Shown here: one piece after another, positions 24,605 to 34,188 of the stretch
Layout of the letters: every line of letters begins with the position of its first letter
How positions within the stretch are numbered: position 1 is the first letter of the stretch
Assembly (NCBI GenBank): GCA_045587545.1
Contig: JAZNCN010000001.1
Location: 1-64,000 of the forward strand
DNA: 64,000 nucleotides
Source: Caccoplasma_A sp045587545
Lineage (GTDB): Bacteria > Bacteroidota > Bacteroidia > Bacteroidales > G3-4614
Reading direction: 5' to 3'
Notes under the pieces: generated by a model
Database searches by the model: none
The model's input: only the letters and a program-made list of their open reading frames with translations
What the model was told of the DNA's origin: nothing
Program-made: the position numbers and the translations under genes

Positions 24605-25678
24605 TTACTCTATTTCATATAATATTTGTCGTTCAAGTTCCTTAGCTCGTTTTATTGACTCAGGATCTGAGGCATCTATATCATATTTTGATGCATCTGG
24701 CACAACAACTTTAAATCCGGCAGGTAAATCTCGGGGATTCCATATACGACTCTGATTTTCGCGATATATATATACCCAGAATATCTTGTTACCATAATAC
24801 TCATTTGCAATGGTTGTTAAAAATCTGCCACGTCGTATAGTTGTTGTTACAGGCTCTTTTACCTGTATTGGAGCTTTTGACTCTTCAACAGAAACAACCA
24901 AACTATCAACTTTGTTCTCAACACTATCTACAACTTGTTGTCCATCTTCTCCCATAATAACTTGTTCGTTACCCGCAACAAGTTTAAATGATGCAAATGA
25001 TATTGAGAAATCAGAACCTCTTCTATTAAATAGCCACCACAAGAACAAGAGCAACAACAAGAATATAACTATAGCAGTGATAAAACCTCCTATATAACCA
25101 TTACGTGTTCTGCGACGATACTCCTCTTCAAGTTCCCATTCATTATATTGTGGAGTTTGTGCGTTTGCTACAATAACAACATTTTCCTCTTGTTTAGGCT
25201 GTTCAACAGGCTGAATAGTTTGTCCAACAACATCTTCCTCTTCAATAGTCTCTTCTGTTTTTGATTGTTGTTCAGATTTAATCTCAACAAGCGGAATATC
25301 AGATGCGGATTCAGAAATTTCTTCTTCAACTACCGTTTTAACTTCTATCTCTTGCTCAATATCAACAATTTCAGTAGTAAAGGCTGCGAAAGGAGCATTT
25401 ACTGCATCTTTCATTGATTTGTCAGGTGTAAACGATAATTTATAGTGTCCCGGTATCTCAATACTCTCCTTTGTATTAACATCAACACTTGTACGTGCAT
25501 CAACCCAAACGGGAGCAAATGTTCCAACTCCCTTTATAGTTAAAGTCTCTCCTTTAGAGATAACTTCCGAAGCCAATAAGAAAAACTCCTTAACAAATTG
25601 CTCGGTCTCTTTCTTAGTCAATCCGCTCTTCTCAGCAACAGAATCAACTATATCCAATATTGTTAGTTTACTATTCAT
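24605..25678 (-). CDS. HU-like DNA-binding domain fused to a membrane helix and LysM-like domain
   Basis: 357 aa. Residues 1-95 are an HU/IHF fold (LTKKETEQFVKEFF, LTIKGVGTFAPVWV). A long acidic, glutamine-rich linker (about 100-185) leads to a basic patch (RRRTR, 188-192) and one membrane helix (195-217). The periplasmic part ends in a LysM-like segment (about 278-330: RRGRFLTTIANEYYGNKIFW, NPRDLPAGFKVVVPD). The topology predicts DNA binding inside and peptidoglycan binding outside, that is, a chromosome-to-wall tether. Related fusions exist across Bacteroidales, but I know of no functional study. It overlaps the preceding HU gene by 8 bp (ATGAATAG). Confidence 0.75.
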   Translation of the reverse strand: MNSKLTILDIVDSVAEKSGLTKKETEQFVKEFFLLASEVISKGETLTIKGVGTFAPVWVDARTSVDVNTKESIEIPGHYKLSFTPDKSMKDAVNAPFAAFTTEIVDIEQEIEVKTVVEEEISESASDIPLVEIKSEQQSKTEETIEEEDVVGQTIQPVEQPKQEENVVIVANAQTPQYNEWELEEEYRRRTRNGYIGGFITAIVIFLLLLLFLWWLFNRRGSDFSISFASFKLVAGNEQVIMGEDGQQVVDSVENKVDSLVVSVEESKAPIQVKEPVTTTIRRGRFLTTIANEYYGNKIFWVYIYRENQSRIWNPRDLPAGFKVVVPDASKYDIDASDPESIKRAKELERQILYEIE

Positions 25679-25961
25679 TTGGCTTTATTCCTTTTAATTG
25701 GTTCTTAACTGATGTTGATGGCTTGAATGTTAAAACAATTTTAGGGGGCACAAGCATCTTACTCCCTGTTGCAGGATTATATATCTCCCTCTCTAATTTC
25801 TTTTTAGGCTCAAAATTTCCAAAACCTTTTATAGAGACAGTATTCATATCTGCACATTGTTCTTTCAAGGTCTTTACCACATAAGACGAGAGGCGCTCGG
25901 TACTCTTTTTGTCCCTACCTACCCTCTTTTGAAGAAGTTCTAAAAATTCTTTATATTCCAT
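25671..25961 (-). CDS. HU/IHF-family DNA-binding protein
   Basis: 96 aa, the length of a canonical HU. The core reads TVSIKGFGNFEPKKKLERE followed by NPATGSKMLVPPKIVLTFKP, including the arm that enters the minor groove. HU proteins bend and compact DNA. Its last 8 bp overlap the start of the HU-LysM gene, so the pair are made together and might form heterodimers. A TATCTTTG box at 26008 to 26001 is a likely promoter. Confidence 0.92.
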   Translation of the reverse strand: MEYKEFLELLQKRVGRDKKSTERLSSYVVKTLKEQCADMNTVSIKGFGNFEPKKKLEREIYNPATGSKMLVPPKIVLTFKPSTSVKNQLKGIKPNE

Positions 25962-26000
25962 TATCTCTAATAAATAATCAACAACATAATTGCTAATTTA

Positions 26001-26008
26001 CAAAGATA
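26001..26008 (-). promoter_or_regulatory. -7 box of the HU and HU-LysM operon
   Basis: TATCTTTG on the minus strand, 40 bp before the HU start codon. No clear -33. Confidence 0.4.
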
Positions 26009-26076
26009 GATAAAATATATAAAAGATAAAATATGTAAGTGAAAAAGTTATTGCGACTATTGTTCGCTATAAGATA

Positions 26077-26115
26077 AGAGAGCGCATCAAAATTTGAATT
26101 TTAAATGCACTCTCT
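26077..26115 (-). terminator. Terminator of rho
   Basis: AGAGAGCGCAT (26077-26087) pairs with ATGCACTCTCT (26105-26115) with one mismatch, extended by inner AAAATT/AATTTT pairs. It lies 23 bp past the rho stop codon. Confidence 0.65.
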
Positions 26116-26138
26116 ATAATATATTTAGTAAAACAATC

Positions 26139-27977
26139 TTAATCGTTCATTGATATTAACAACTCTTCGTTTGAATAGGTTTTTTGCATACGATCTTTTA
26201 TAAACTCCATAGCTTCTACCGAGTTCATATCCGAGAGATAGTTGCGAAGTACCCACATTCTTCGTAATGTTTCATCATCTAACAATAAATCGTCACGACG
26301 AGTTGATGATGCAATAATATCAACAGCAGGGAATATTCGTTTATTTGAAAGTTTGCGATCAAGTTGAAGCTCCATATTACCTGTTCCCTTGAACTCCTCA
26401 AAGATTACATCGTCCATCTTTGAGCCTGTCTCGGTCAAAGCTGTTGCTATTATTGTAAGACTTCCTCCGTTTTCAATGTTACGTGCAGCTCCGAAGAAAC
26501 GTTTTGGTTTGTGTAGTGCGTTGGCATCTACTCCTCCTGATAATACTTTACCTGATGCAGGAGATACGGTATTGTATGCACGTGCCAAACGGGTTATTGA
26601 GTCAAGAAGAATTACAACATCGTGTCCACACTCAACCATTCGTTTTGCTTTTTCCAATACTATGCTGGCTACTTTCACATGGCGTTCTGCAGGCTCATCA
26701 AAGGTTGATGATACTACTTCTGCTTTAACGCTTCGTGCCATATCGGTAACCTCCTCAGGACGCTCATCAATAAGCAGTATTATCATATATACTTCGGGGT
26801 GGTTTGCCGATATTGCATTTGCTATATCTTTTAATAGCATAGTTTTTCCCGTTTTTGGCTGAGCGACAATTAATCCGCGTTGTCCTTTTCCTATTGGTGA
26901 GAACATATCTACTACTCGTACAGATAAATCATTTCCGTTATTCAGTGTAAGGTTGAACTTTTCATCAGGGAAAAGGGGTGTCAAATGGTCAAATGAGATA
27001 CGATCGCGTACATATTCGGGCGTACGTCCGTTTATCATATCAACCTTTACCAATGGGAAGTATTTTTCTCCCTCTTTTGGTGGGCGTATAGGGCCTTCAA
27101 CTACATCTCCTGTCTTTAATCCAAAAAGTTTTATCTGCGATTGTGATACATATATATCGTCGGGTGATGAGAGATAGTTATAGTCTGATGAGCGTAAAAA
27201 GCCGTAACCATCGGGCATTATCTCCAATACTCCTGAGCCTACTATTATATTATCAAATTCGTACTGTTTTTCTTGTTGTTTGGGTTGCTCAACAGGTTGT
27301 TGAGTAGTAGCTTGCTCTGAAGTTTCAACTTGCTCCACCACTCTGCGTTTTATGGGTGCTGATGCTTGTTGTGCCTGTTTATTACGGGGAACAAAGCGTT
27401 GACGTTCGCTATGAGGAAAAAATGATTGAAGATTGCTTGATTCGTTGGGAGTTTCTGCCTCTTTTGCAACTTCTTGAACCGATGTTGGCGCTTGAGAAAT
27501 TTCCGAGTTTTGCGACTTTGACTCTTTTGCTTGCGATTTTCTTCCTCGTTTTGCAGGTTGTTTTGGTTCTGCAACAGGTATTTCAACTTCTCCTTGTATA
27601 GATGGGTGAGTTATTTTTACGGTTTTGGGTGCCTCAACTGTATTGACAACTGATTGCAAAGGTTCAACTTCTTTATTCTCTATTGATTCTTCTTTCTTTA
27701 TTTTTGATTTGCGGCTTACCATTCTTTTGGGTTGTGCATGCAATGTCGGTTTTTTCTCCTCTATTATGGTTTCCGCTCCTTTTTTATCAGACTTATCTTT
27801 ATCTGCTTTTACTTTACGATTAGGTTTCTCTGTTGCTGCTGTTTCGGCTTGATGGTCTAATATCTTATACACTAACTCATCTTTTGCAAACGACGCAACT
27901 TTGCTTATGCCCATAGTTTTGGCAATAGTCTGCAAATCCTCTATTGATTTGTCAGTCAATTCTGAAATGTTATACAT
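26139..27977 (-). CDS. rho: Transcription termination factor Rho with large disordered insertion
   Basis: RNA-dependent helicase that ends transcription. 612 aa versus about 420 in E. coli. A SAP-like N-terminus (about 1-40) is followed by a roughly 200-residue low-complexity region (about 43-240) rich in K, E, Q, P and S, then the RNA-binding cold-shock domain (GVLEIMPDGYGFLRS, about 249-263) and the RecA-like core with Walker A QPKTGKTM (373-380) and Walker B DVVILLDSITRLARAYN. The insertion is a Bacteroidota feature; in B. thetaiotaomicron such a region has been tied to Rho phase separation. A -7/-33 pair at 28125-28155 leaves a 5' leader of about 140 nt. Confidence 0.96.
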   Translation of the reverse strand: MYNISELTDKSIEDLQTIAKTMGISKVASFAKDELVYKILDHQAETAATEKPNRKVKADKDKSDKKGAETIIEEKKPTLHAQPKRMVSRKSKIKKEESIENKEVEPLQSVVNTVEAPKTVKITHPSIQGEVEIPVAEPKQPAKRGRKSQAKESKSQNSEISQAPTSVQEVAKEAETPNESSNLQSFFPHSERQRFVPRNKQAQQASAPIKRRVVEQVETSEQATTQQPVEQPKQQEKQYEFDNIIVGSGVLEIMPDGYGFLRSSDYNYLSSPDDIYVSQSQIKLFGLKTGDVVEGPIRPPKEGEKYFPLVKVDMINGRTPEYVRDRISFDHLTPLFPDEKFNLTLNNGNDLSVRVVDMFSPIGKGQRGLIVAQPKTGKTMLLKDIANAISANHPEVYMIILLIDERPEEVTDMARSVKAEVVSSTFDEPAERHVKVASIVLEKAKRMVECGHDVVILLDSITRLARAYNTVSPASGKVLSGGVDANALHKPKRFFGAARNIENGGSLTIIATALTETGSKMDDVIFEEFKGTGNMELQLDRKLSNKRIFPAVDIIASSTRRDDLLLDDETLRRMWVLRNYLSDMNSVEAMEFIKDRMQKTYSNEELLISMND

Positions 27978-28124
27978 GAAATTTTATTGTGTTTTCAAGA
28001 AATACTCATGTTCAATATTTGATGAACATTTACTTTCTTTGATTAATGTTGTTGGATTTTTTACGTTGATTTTACGTATGTGCTGTATGTAAAGACAGGT
28101 TATATCTTATTCTGTTTTACTTTG

Positions 28125-28155
28125 CAAAAATAATATTTTTTTCTCAATTATACAA
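28125..28155 (-). promoter_or_regulatory. Promoter of rho
   Basis: Minus strand: TTG (28155 to 28153), 20-bp spacer, TATTTTTG (28132 to 28125). The rho start codon is about 148 bp downstream, so the leader is long enough for autoregulation by Rho; that role is inferred. Confidence 0.5.
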
Positions 28156-28189
28156 TTATAAATATAGTTTTGTTCGTATAAATCTTTTA

Positions 28190-28948
28190 TTATATGGTCA
28201 ATTTTAATTGGTCATACGAGAAATATACATTTTCAGGCAAATGTTTTGACTCTTCTTGATGCAAGCCCATTTGATGGCTCATATGTATTAGATATGCTTG
28301 CTTTGGGGCTACTTTTTTTATTAATGCTAATGCATCAGACAGTGTTTGATGTGATATATGCGGAGTATGACGCAATGCATTAACTATAAGCAAATCAAGA
28401 TTCTTTAGTTTTTCGCACTCCTCTTCATCTATAGTAAGCATATCGGTAATATACGCCATATTTGCCATTTTGTATCCAAATACAGGCAAATTGTAGTGCA
28501 TTGCCCTTATTGGTGTAACCTCTATATCCGAAGCTATTTTAAAGGGTCTATTTTCAATTATTTTCAAATCAAAAGATGCAACTCCCGGATATCTGTTGGG
28601 AGAGAAACAATATGGCAACATTCTGCGAACTGTATTTTCAACCGATGACTCAAGATATAGGGGCATATCTTTTGTGTAACAGAAAGAACGCAACTCATCT
28701 AAGCCTGCTATATGGTCGTAATGGTGATGGGTGAGCAACACCGCATCTAATTGTTTAATATTTGAACGCAACATCTGTTGTCTGAAGTCGGGTCCGCAAT
28801 CTATTAATATATTTTTATTGTTATGGGTAATCAATATTGACGAACGGAGACGTTTATCGCGAAAATCGACAGAACGACATACTTCACATTCACACCCTAT
28901 TTGAGGTATGCCTGTTGATGTTCCCGTTCCTAAAAAAAGTATCTCCAT
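28190..28948 (-). CDS. MBL-fold metal-dependent hydrolase (PhnP-like)
   Basis: 252 aa. The metallo-beta-lactamase motif THHHYDHIAGLDE (about 73-85) supplies the HxHxDH ligands; earlier, TGTSTGIPQIGCECEVC has the cysteine triplet seen in PhnP-like phosphodiesterases, and HISHQTLSDAL and LIHMSHQMGLH complete the metal site. PhnP is a cyclic-phosphodiesterase, but members of this subgroup in Bacteroidota are not characterised; substrate unknown. It follows murB by 21 bp. Confidence 0.87.
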   Translation of the reverse strand: MEILFLGTGTSTGIPQIGCECEVCRSVDFRDKRLRSSILITHNNKNILIDCGPDFRQQMLRSNIKQLDAVLLTHHHYDHIAGLDELRSFCYTKDMPLYLESSVENTVRRMLPYCFSPNRYPGVASFDLKIIENRPFKIASDIEVTPIRAMHYNLPVFGYKMANMAYITDMLTIDEEECEKLKNLDLLIVNALRHTPHISHQTLSDALALIKKVAPKQAYLIHMSHQMGLHQEESKHLPENVYFSYDQLKLTI

Positions 28949-28969
28949 TTTCTCTACTTTCTATAACAC

Positions 28970-29974
28970 TTATATGTAATTTACTTCTGGAGTTATGATT
29001 ACTCCATATTTCTCATAAACAGAGTTTTTTATTTGTAATGCCAACTCTATTACATCTTGTGGCGTAGCATTATTATCATTTACCAATACCAAACATTGTT
29101 TGGGATAAACAGCAGCTCCCCCTACTCTCTTACCATGCCAACCGGCTTTATCAATAAGCCATGCGGCTGAAAGCTTAACCTTTCCGTCCGATGCAGGATA
29201 TGAAGGCATTTCGGGATATTGTTTTTTTAAATCCTGATATTTTTCTGTTTCAACTACAGGATTTATAAAGAAACTTCCTGCACTTCCTTTTTCTGAAGGC
29301 TCAGGTAATTTCTGCTTACGTACAGATATTACCGCATTGCGAACAGAGATTAATGTTGGCTCTTCTCCTACGACTGCCTGTAAATTTCCATATGTAAGTT
29401 TGAATATCGGATTTTTATGAAGTTTGAACTCAACATGAGTAACTATGTATTGTCCACGAAGTTCTTTTTTGAATATGCTTGTTCTGTATCCGTAATTACA
29501 CTCTTTGTTTGTAAATATTCTCTCTTCGCCTGTCTCTACAGAGATAGTATATACTCGCTCTATTAAATCTTTGGCCTCGACACCATATGCTCCTACATTT
29601 TGTACTGCTGAGGCTCCCACTTCCCCCGGTATGTATGAGAGATTTTCTGCTCCACCCCAGCCATTTTGCACGGTATATGCGACAAAATCGTCCCACACTA
29701 CTCCTGCTCCGACTTTTAGATATACAAAATCCAAATCTTCTGTTTTTGCATATGTTTTTATACATGAATGTATTATAATTCCTGTATAATCTTTTGTAAA
29801 CAAGAGATTGCTTCCTCCTCCTATATGAAGATTGTTATTATTCTTTATTAAGGGAGATATTAGTAATGAGCGTAAATCTTCAACCGTTTCATATTCGGCA
29901 AAGTATCTTGTATTTACATTCATACCAAATGTATGATATGGCTTTAATGATATGTTTTCTTCTATTCTTATCAT
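28970..29974 (-). CDS. murB: UDP-N-acetylenolpyruvoylglucosamine reductase MurB
   Basis: FAD-dependent enzyme of peptidoglycan precursor synthesis. 334 aa. Type I MurB motifs are present: IGGGSNLLFTKDYTG for FAD binding, IPGEVGASAVQNVGAYGVE, and GSAGSFFINP with the catalytic serine. The C-terminal glutamate appears in ITPEVNYI. Fourth gene of the glnS-TPR-lipoprotein-murB-MBL unit, 10 bp behind the lipoprotein gene. Confidence 0.96.
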   Translation of the reverse strand: MIRIEENISLKPYHTFGMNVNTRYFAEYETVEDLRSLLISPLIKNNNNLHIGGGSNLLFTKDYTGIIIHSCIKTYAKTEDLDFVYLKVGAGVVWDDFVAYTVQNGWGGAENLSYIPGEVGASAVQNVGAYGVEAKDLIERVYTISVETGEERIFTNKECNYGYRTSIFKKELRGQYIVTHVEFKLHKNPIFKLTYGNLQAVVGEEPTLISVRNAVISVRKQKLPEPSEKGSAGSFFINPVVETEKYQDLKKQYPEMPSYPASDGKVKLSAAWLIDKAGWHGKRVGGAAVYPKQCLVLVNDNNATPQDVIELALQIKNSVYEKYGVIITPEVNYI

Positions 29975-29984
29975 TTTTGTATTT

Positions 29985-30896
29985 TTACATTTGTCTGAAA
30001 TTTACCAATAATCCGTCTTTAAACTCCAAATATGTTCCTGTATTGTAATACCATCTCTCTCTTAATCCTGAATATTCCGGCAATTGATTTACTTTATTGG
30101 GTAAGCCTATTGATATTTTACACTCATCTTTTGTCATTCCCAATGTTACTTTTGATTGCGTTATATATTGCCAAATTTCATCTTTTATTTGCGGATACTT
30201 GTTTTTGGGATTGGCAAATGTAAATATTTTATCGAATGTGGAGTATTGCGATGTTGTCAATGGTTTGTACATTGTGGTATATACTGAATATTCTTCTCCT
30301 CCTATTGTTTTAAATTTAACAGATAGTGGAAATATTTTATTTCCTGCAGAAACCTCAACTATTGTTATAGGTACATATTTTTGACCCTTTGTTTCAACGC
30401 CATCTTTATTGTACCAATTTGGTGTTTTTATATATAATTCTTTACCCTTTAATAAAGAGTCTGCTCTTTGTATGTAATCTAATGATACCAATTCGGGTAA
30501 TAGAGGTTTAAATTCAGAGTTTAATATATCTGATAAAGGTTTTGATACTTTATATTTATATTCTTGGTTTGCATACTCATATAATATAAATGTTTGTACC
30601 CCACTCCATGTTTGCTCTTCTTTTAAACCTTTATACTTAAATATTTCTCCTTTTATCCCTTTGTTTTCAGGATCTGAAATATTTTGTACATTTTCTTCTA
30701 ACAACGACGGGAACTCTTCTGTAACACATATAAACATTTTACCACTCTCCCAATCTTTTAATGGTTCTTCTTTAAAGTTTGCCATATATGAATGTTCAAG
30801 TGATATGATCTCCTCGTTTTTTCCCATCTTTGTAGCTGTACATGATATTAAAATGAGAAATATAAGACTCAATATGTTATGATAATATAACATCAT
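29985..30896 (-). CDS. Putative lipoprotein, hypothetical
   Basis: 303 aa. A short signal sequence ends in LILISC, a plausible lipobox with Cys19, so the protein is probably membrane-anchored in the periplasm. The C-terminal part contains SKVTLGMTKDECKISIGLP and YYNTGTYLEFKDGLLVNF, which resemble the BamE/SmpA-type pattern of small outer-membrane lipoproteins. No further family is recognised. Its ATG shares an A with the stop codon of the TPR gene upstream (TAATG), so the two are coupled. Confidence 0.7.
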   Translation of the reverse strand: MMLYYHNILSLIFLILISCTATKMGKNEEIISLEHSYMANFKEEPLKDWESGKMFICVTEEFPSLLEENVQNISDPENKGIKGEIFKYKGLKEEQTWSGVQTFILYEYANQEYKYKVSKPLSDILNSEFKPLLPELVSLDYIQRADSLLKGKELYIKTPNWYNKDGVETKGQKYVPITIVEVSAGNKIFPLSVKFKTIGGEEYSVYTTMYKPLTTSQYSTFDKIFTFANPKNKYPQIKDEIWQYITQSKVTLGMTKDECKISIGLPNKVNQLPEYSGLRERWYYNTGTYLEFKDGLLVNFRQM

Positions 30897-32302
30897 TATA
30901 TTTTATCGTCAATATGGTTACGTAATATTACTTTTATTTTATTAATTGTGTCTCGAATATATGATACTCTATCTTCTTCCTCTTTTGTTAGTTTTTTTTC
31001 ATAATCTAAATATGCTATTATCTCTTCTGCCCTGCTAATGTTTTTATGCATATTCTCAACATCGTGCATTTCGGAATACGCATATATGATTTTAAAATAT
31101 ATCTCTAAATCATATTTATCAACTTCACATACCTTTTTATAATACCATATTGCCTCTTCCTGCATTCCACTCTTTATAAGAATATCTCCATATAGTGTAA
31201 ACATTTTCAAGTTATCCCAATTTGATTCTTCCAAATCAAGATTTTTTATGGTTTCATGAGCATTATAATAATCTTCAATTTCGTAATATACTTTTGCTAA
31301 AAAATATATTGTTTCACTATCATACGGCTCTTCTTCAAGTGATTTTTTCAATAAATCTATAACATTATCATTATCGTGATACAAATTATAGATATTATGT
31401 GCCATCAAATATAACGAACGAGAATTATGCGAATATGTTTTTAACATATCTTCCAAAATATCAATACTTTTAGCATATTCATTCATATTTGCATAACAGG
31501 TTGCCAAAAGCATATATATATTTTCGTCCTTTTTTATATTATTATCTTCAAGCAGTGAAATTGCCTCTTTTTCATTCCCTTGATTTGCAATACAATATGC
31601 TTTATAAAAAAGCACTTCTGAGTTTGTGGCATCTATAACCAATGCATACTCTATTGCATCTAATGCTTTAGGAAGATCTGACAACAATATGTAAGTCTCT
31701 ATTGCTTTAATCCAATCAGGTAGGGAATATGGCTCTTTATCAAGTATCTTTTCTATTATCTGAGCCTGCATCTCTGTTTCAGAAAGTTCTTCCAATATAG
31801 ATATAAAATCACGCAATATGGGTAACTGCTGCTGAGATTCAATGTTATTTATTGCAGAAATTATTGATAAAAACAGATCAGAGAATAACTTATAATCTGC
31901 ACATATATCAATTATATTGAGGATAAAATCTGATGTTATATTGGGAGCATTTAATAAATGCTTTACTATATCTACAGCTGTATCAATATTACCATCAATA
32001 AGTAATAATTCAACTCTAATGCATTGAGCATCATCGTCAAGAGTTGTTACCTCCGACATTACATCGCGAGCCTCCTCAACTTTTCCCAGTACCAACAGGT
32101 AATAAGCTTTACGTGTTTTTAGTTCTTGTGATGATGGGTGATACTTCAATCCTGTCTCAATGGACAAAAGTGCATCTTCAAGTTTTGACGACATCTCATA
32201 TTCTAATGCGATGTCGTCAAACTCATCTGCGTCAAACCAACTGCTGCCCTCACCGCGCAACATTTTTTCATACCTTAATAATAAGTCTGATTTGTTGCTC
32301 AT
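30896..32302 (-). CDS. Large TPR-repeat protein
   Basis: 468 aa made mostly of TPR-like helical pairs from about 25 to 440, e.g. EDALLSIETGLKYHPSSQEL and EAISLLEDNNIKKDENIYML. No signal peptide or membrane segment, so cytosolic. Acidic overall. TPR arrays mediate protein contacts; partners are unknown. A gene of this kind lies between glnS and downstream envelope genes in related organisms as far as I recall. It ends in a TAATG overlap with the lipoprotein gene. Confidence 0.85.
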   Translation of the reverse strand: MSNKSDLLLRYEKMLRGEGSSWFDADEFDDIALEYEMSSKLEDALLSIETGLKYHPSSQELKTRKAYYLLVLGKVEEARDVMSEVTTLDDDAQCIRVELLLIDGNIDTAVDIVKHLLNAPNITSDFILNIIDICADYKLFSDLFLSIISAINNIESQQQLPILRDFISILEELSETEMQAQIIEKILDKEPYSLPDWIKAIETYILLSDLPKALDAIEYALVIDATNSEVLFYKAYCIANQGNEKEAISLLEDNNIKKDENIYMLLATCYANMNEYAKSIDILEDMLKTYSHNSRSLYLMAHNIYNLYHDNDNVIDLLKKSLEEEPYDSETIYFLAKVYYEIEDYYNAHETIKNLDLEESNWDNLKMFTLYGDILIKSGMQEEAIWYYKKVCEVDKYDLEIYFKIIYAYSEMHDVENMHKNISRAEEIIAYLDYEKKLTKEEEDRVSYIRDTINKIKVILRNHIDDKI

Positions 32303-32337
32303 ATATTATTGCTGTATAGCAGTTAATTTTGACTATA

Positions 32338-34032
32338 TTATTGTGCTTTATATCCGTCTTTTAATGATACAGTACGGTTAAATACTAATTTACCGGGACA
32401 AGAATCTTTATCAACACAGAAATATCCTATACGTTGGAATTGATAACGGTTTCCTACTTCTGCTGTTTCGGCAAGGTATTGCTCGGCATAACCTTTTACT
32501 GTTACTAAAGAATCGGGATTTAATAGTTCTCTAAAATCTTTTTCTTTCTCTTCTGCTGGGTTTTCAACAATAAATAGACGGTCATATAGCCTGATCTCTA
32601 TCTCTTGATTATATTGTGCCGAAACCCAATGAAGCGTACCTTTTACTTTACGCGCACTCTCGGGCATTCCGCTTCTTGTAAGTGGATCGTATTCACAATA
32701 TACCTCTTCAAGTTTTCCTTCCGAATCGTATTTACAACCTGTACATTTTACTATATATGCTCCTTTTAGACGAACCTCTTTACCGGGTGTCATACGGAAG
32801 AATTTTTTAGGCGCATCTTCCATAAAGTCCTCACGTTCAATATAAAGCTCGCGTGTAAATGGCATTTTATGTGTTCCTGCATTCTCTTGTTCGGGATTAT
32901 TATCCATATCAACATACTCAACTTCTCCCTCGGGATAGTTGGTAATAATTAGTTTTACAGGATTTATAACTGCTGAAACTCTTGTTGCATTTTTATTAAG
33001 GTCCTCACGAATGCTATGTTCAAGAAGTCCTACACTTATAAGTCCGTCATATTTTGTATAACCAATCTTATCAACAAAAGCACGTATTGACTCAGGAGTA
33101 TATCCTCGACGACGTAATCCACAAATGGTTGGCATTCGAGGATCGTCCCAACCACACACTAATCCTTCTTGTACCAATTGTAAAAGTTTACGTTTACTCA
33201 TTACGGTATAGGTAAGATTTAAACGATTAAACTCCATTTGACGAGGACGGTATGTTTCGTCTGCAATAAGATCAATAAACCAATTATATAATGGACGATG
33301 TACCTCAAACTCTAATGTACATATTGAGTGTGTTACTCCTTCAAAATAGTCAGATTGTCCATGAGCATAATCGTACATGGGATATACATTCCATGTTGTT
33401 CCTGTTCTGTGATGAGGATATTTGATTATACGATACATTATAGGATCGCGGAAGTGCATATTTGGCGATGCCATATCTATTTTAGCTCTCAATACCATAC
33501 TACCCTCCTCAAACTCACCTTTATTCATTCTTTCAAACAAATCAAGTGTCTCCTCTATAGGTCGATCACGGTATGGCGAGGGAGTTCCCGGTTGTGTCGG
33601 TGTTCCTTTTTGGGCTGCTATTTGCTCTGATGTTTGTTCATCGACATACGCATATCCCTCTTTTATTAAACGTATGGCTAAATCCCACAATTTTTGGAAA
33701 TAGTCTGATGCATAATACAAGCGGTCGCCCCAATCAAAACCTAACCACTTTATATCCTCTTTAATTGCCTCAACATACTCTGTTCCCTCTTTTGCCGGGT
33801 TGGTATCATCAAAACGGAGGTTGCATGTTCCTCCAAATTTCTCCGCAATACCAAAATCCATACATATTGCTTTGGCATGTCCTATATGTAGATAGCCATT
33901 AGGTTCGGGCGGGAAACGGGTATTTAAACGTCCTCCGTTTTTACCTGCAGCCAAATCATCAGACACGGCTTGCTCTATAAAATTCAAGCTCTTTACTTTT
34001 TCCTCCTCTATGGGTTCAATATTTGTTGTCAT
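32338..34032 (-). CDS. glnS: Glutaminyl-tRNA synthetase
   Basis: Class I synthetase charging tRNA-Gln. 564 aa. HIGH motif at 49-52 within PPEPNGYLHIGHAK, KMSKS equivalent VMSKRKL near 277-283, and the C-terminal beta-barrel anticodon domains with RDLLN-type ending. ATG at 34032 (MTTNIEPIEEE) is preferred to a TTG two codons upstream. A TAATTTTG box at 34062 to 34055 is a likely promoter; this is the head of a five-gene unit, although the 35-bp gap to the TPR gene leaves room for a second start. Confidence 0.97.
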   Translation of the reverse strand: MTTNIEPIEEEKVKSLNFIEQAVSDDLAAGKNGGRLNTRFPPEPNGYLHIGHAKAICMDFGIAEKFGGTCNLRFDDTNPAKEGTEYVEAIKEDIKWLGFDWGDRLYYASDYFQKLWDLAIRLIKEGYAYVDEQTSEQIAAQKGTPTQPGTPSPYRDRPIEETLDLFERMNKGEFEEGSMVLRAKIDMASPNMHFRDPIMYRIIKYPHHRTGTTWNVYPMYDYAHGQSDYFEGVTHSICTLEFEVHRPLYNWFIDLIADETYRPRQMEFNRLNLTYTVMSKRKLLQLVQEGLVCGWDDPRMPTICGLRRRGYTPESIRAFVDKIGYTKYDGLISVGLLEHSIREDLNKNATRVSAVINPVKLIITNYPEGEVEYVDMDNNPEQENAGTHKMPFTRELYIEREDFMEDAPKKFFRMTPGKEVRLKGAYIVKCTGCKYDSEGKLEEVYCEYDPLTRSGMPESARKVKGTLHWVSAQYNQEIEIRLYDRLFIVENPAEEKEKDFRELLNPDSLVTVKGYAEQYLAETAEVGNRYQFQRIGYFCVDKDSCPGKLVFNRTVSLKDGYKAQ

Positions 34033-34054
34033 ATTCAATTATATTCTTAAACTG

Positions 34055-34062
34055 CAAAATTA
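34055..34062 (-). promoter_or_regulatory. -7 box of glnS
   Basis: TAATTTTG on the minus strand, 23 bp before the glnS ATG. The -33 element is not evident. Confidence 0.4.
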
Positions 34063-34188
34063 GATATTTTTTCGCAAATAGAGTGATTTTAAGTATAAAA
34101 TATATTATCGATTTTTTCTTTTACTTTAATTGATAGCTGTTATTTCAATAATTAAGCTAAAGCAATTTTATGATAAAAATAAATTAAT

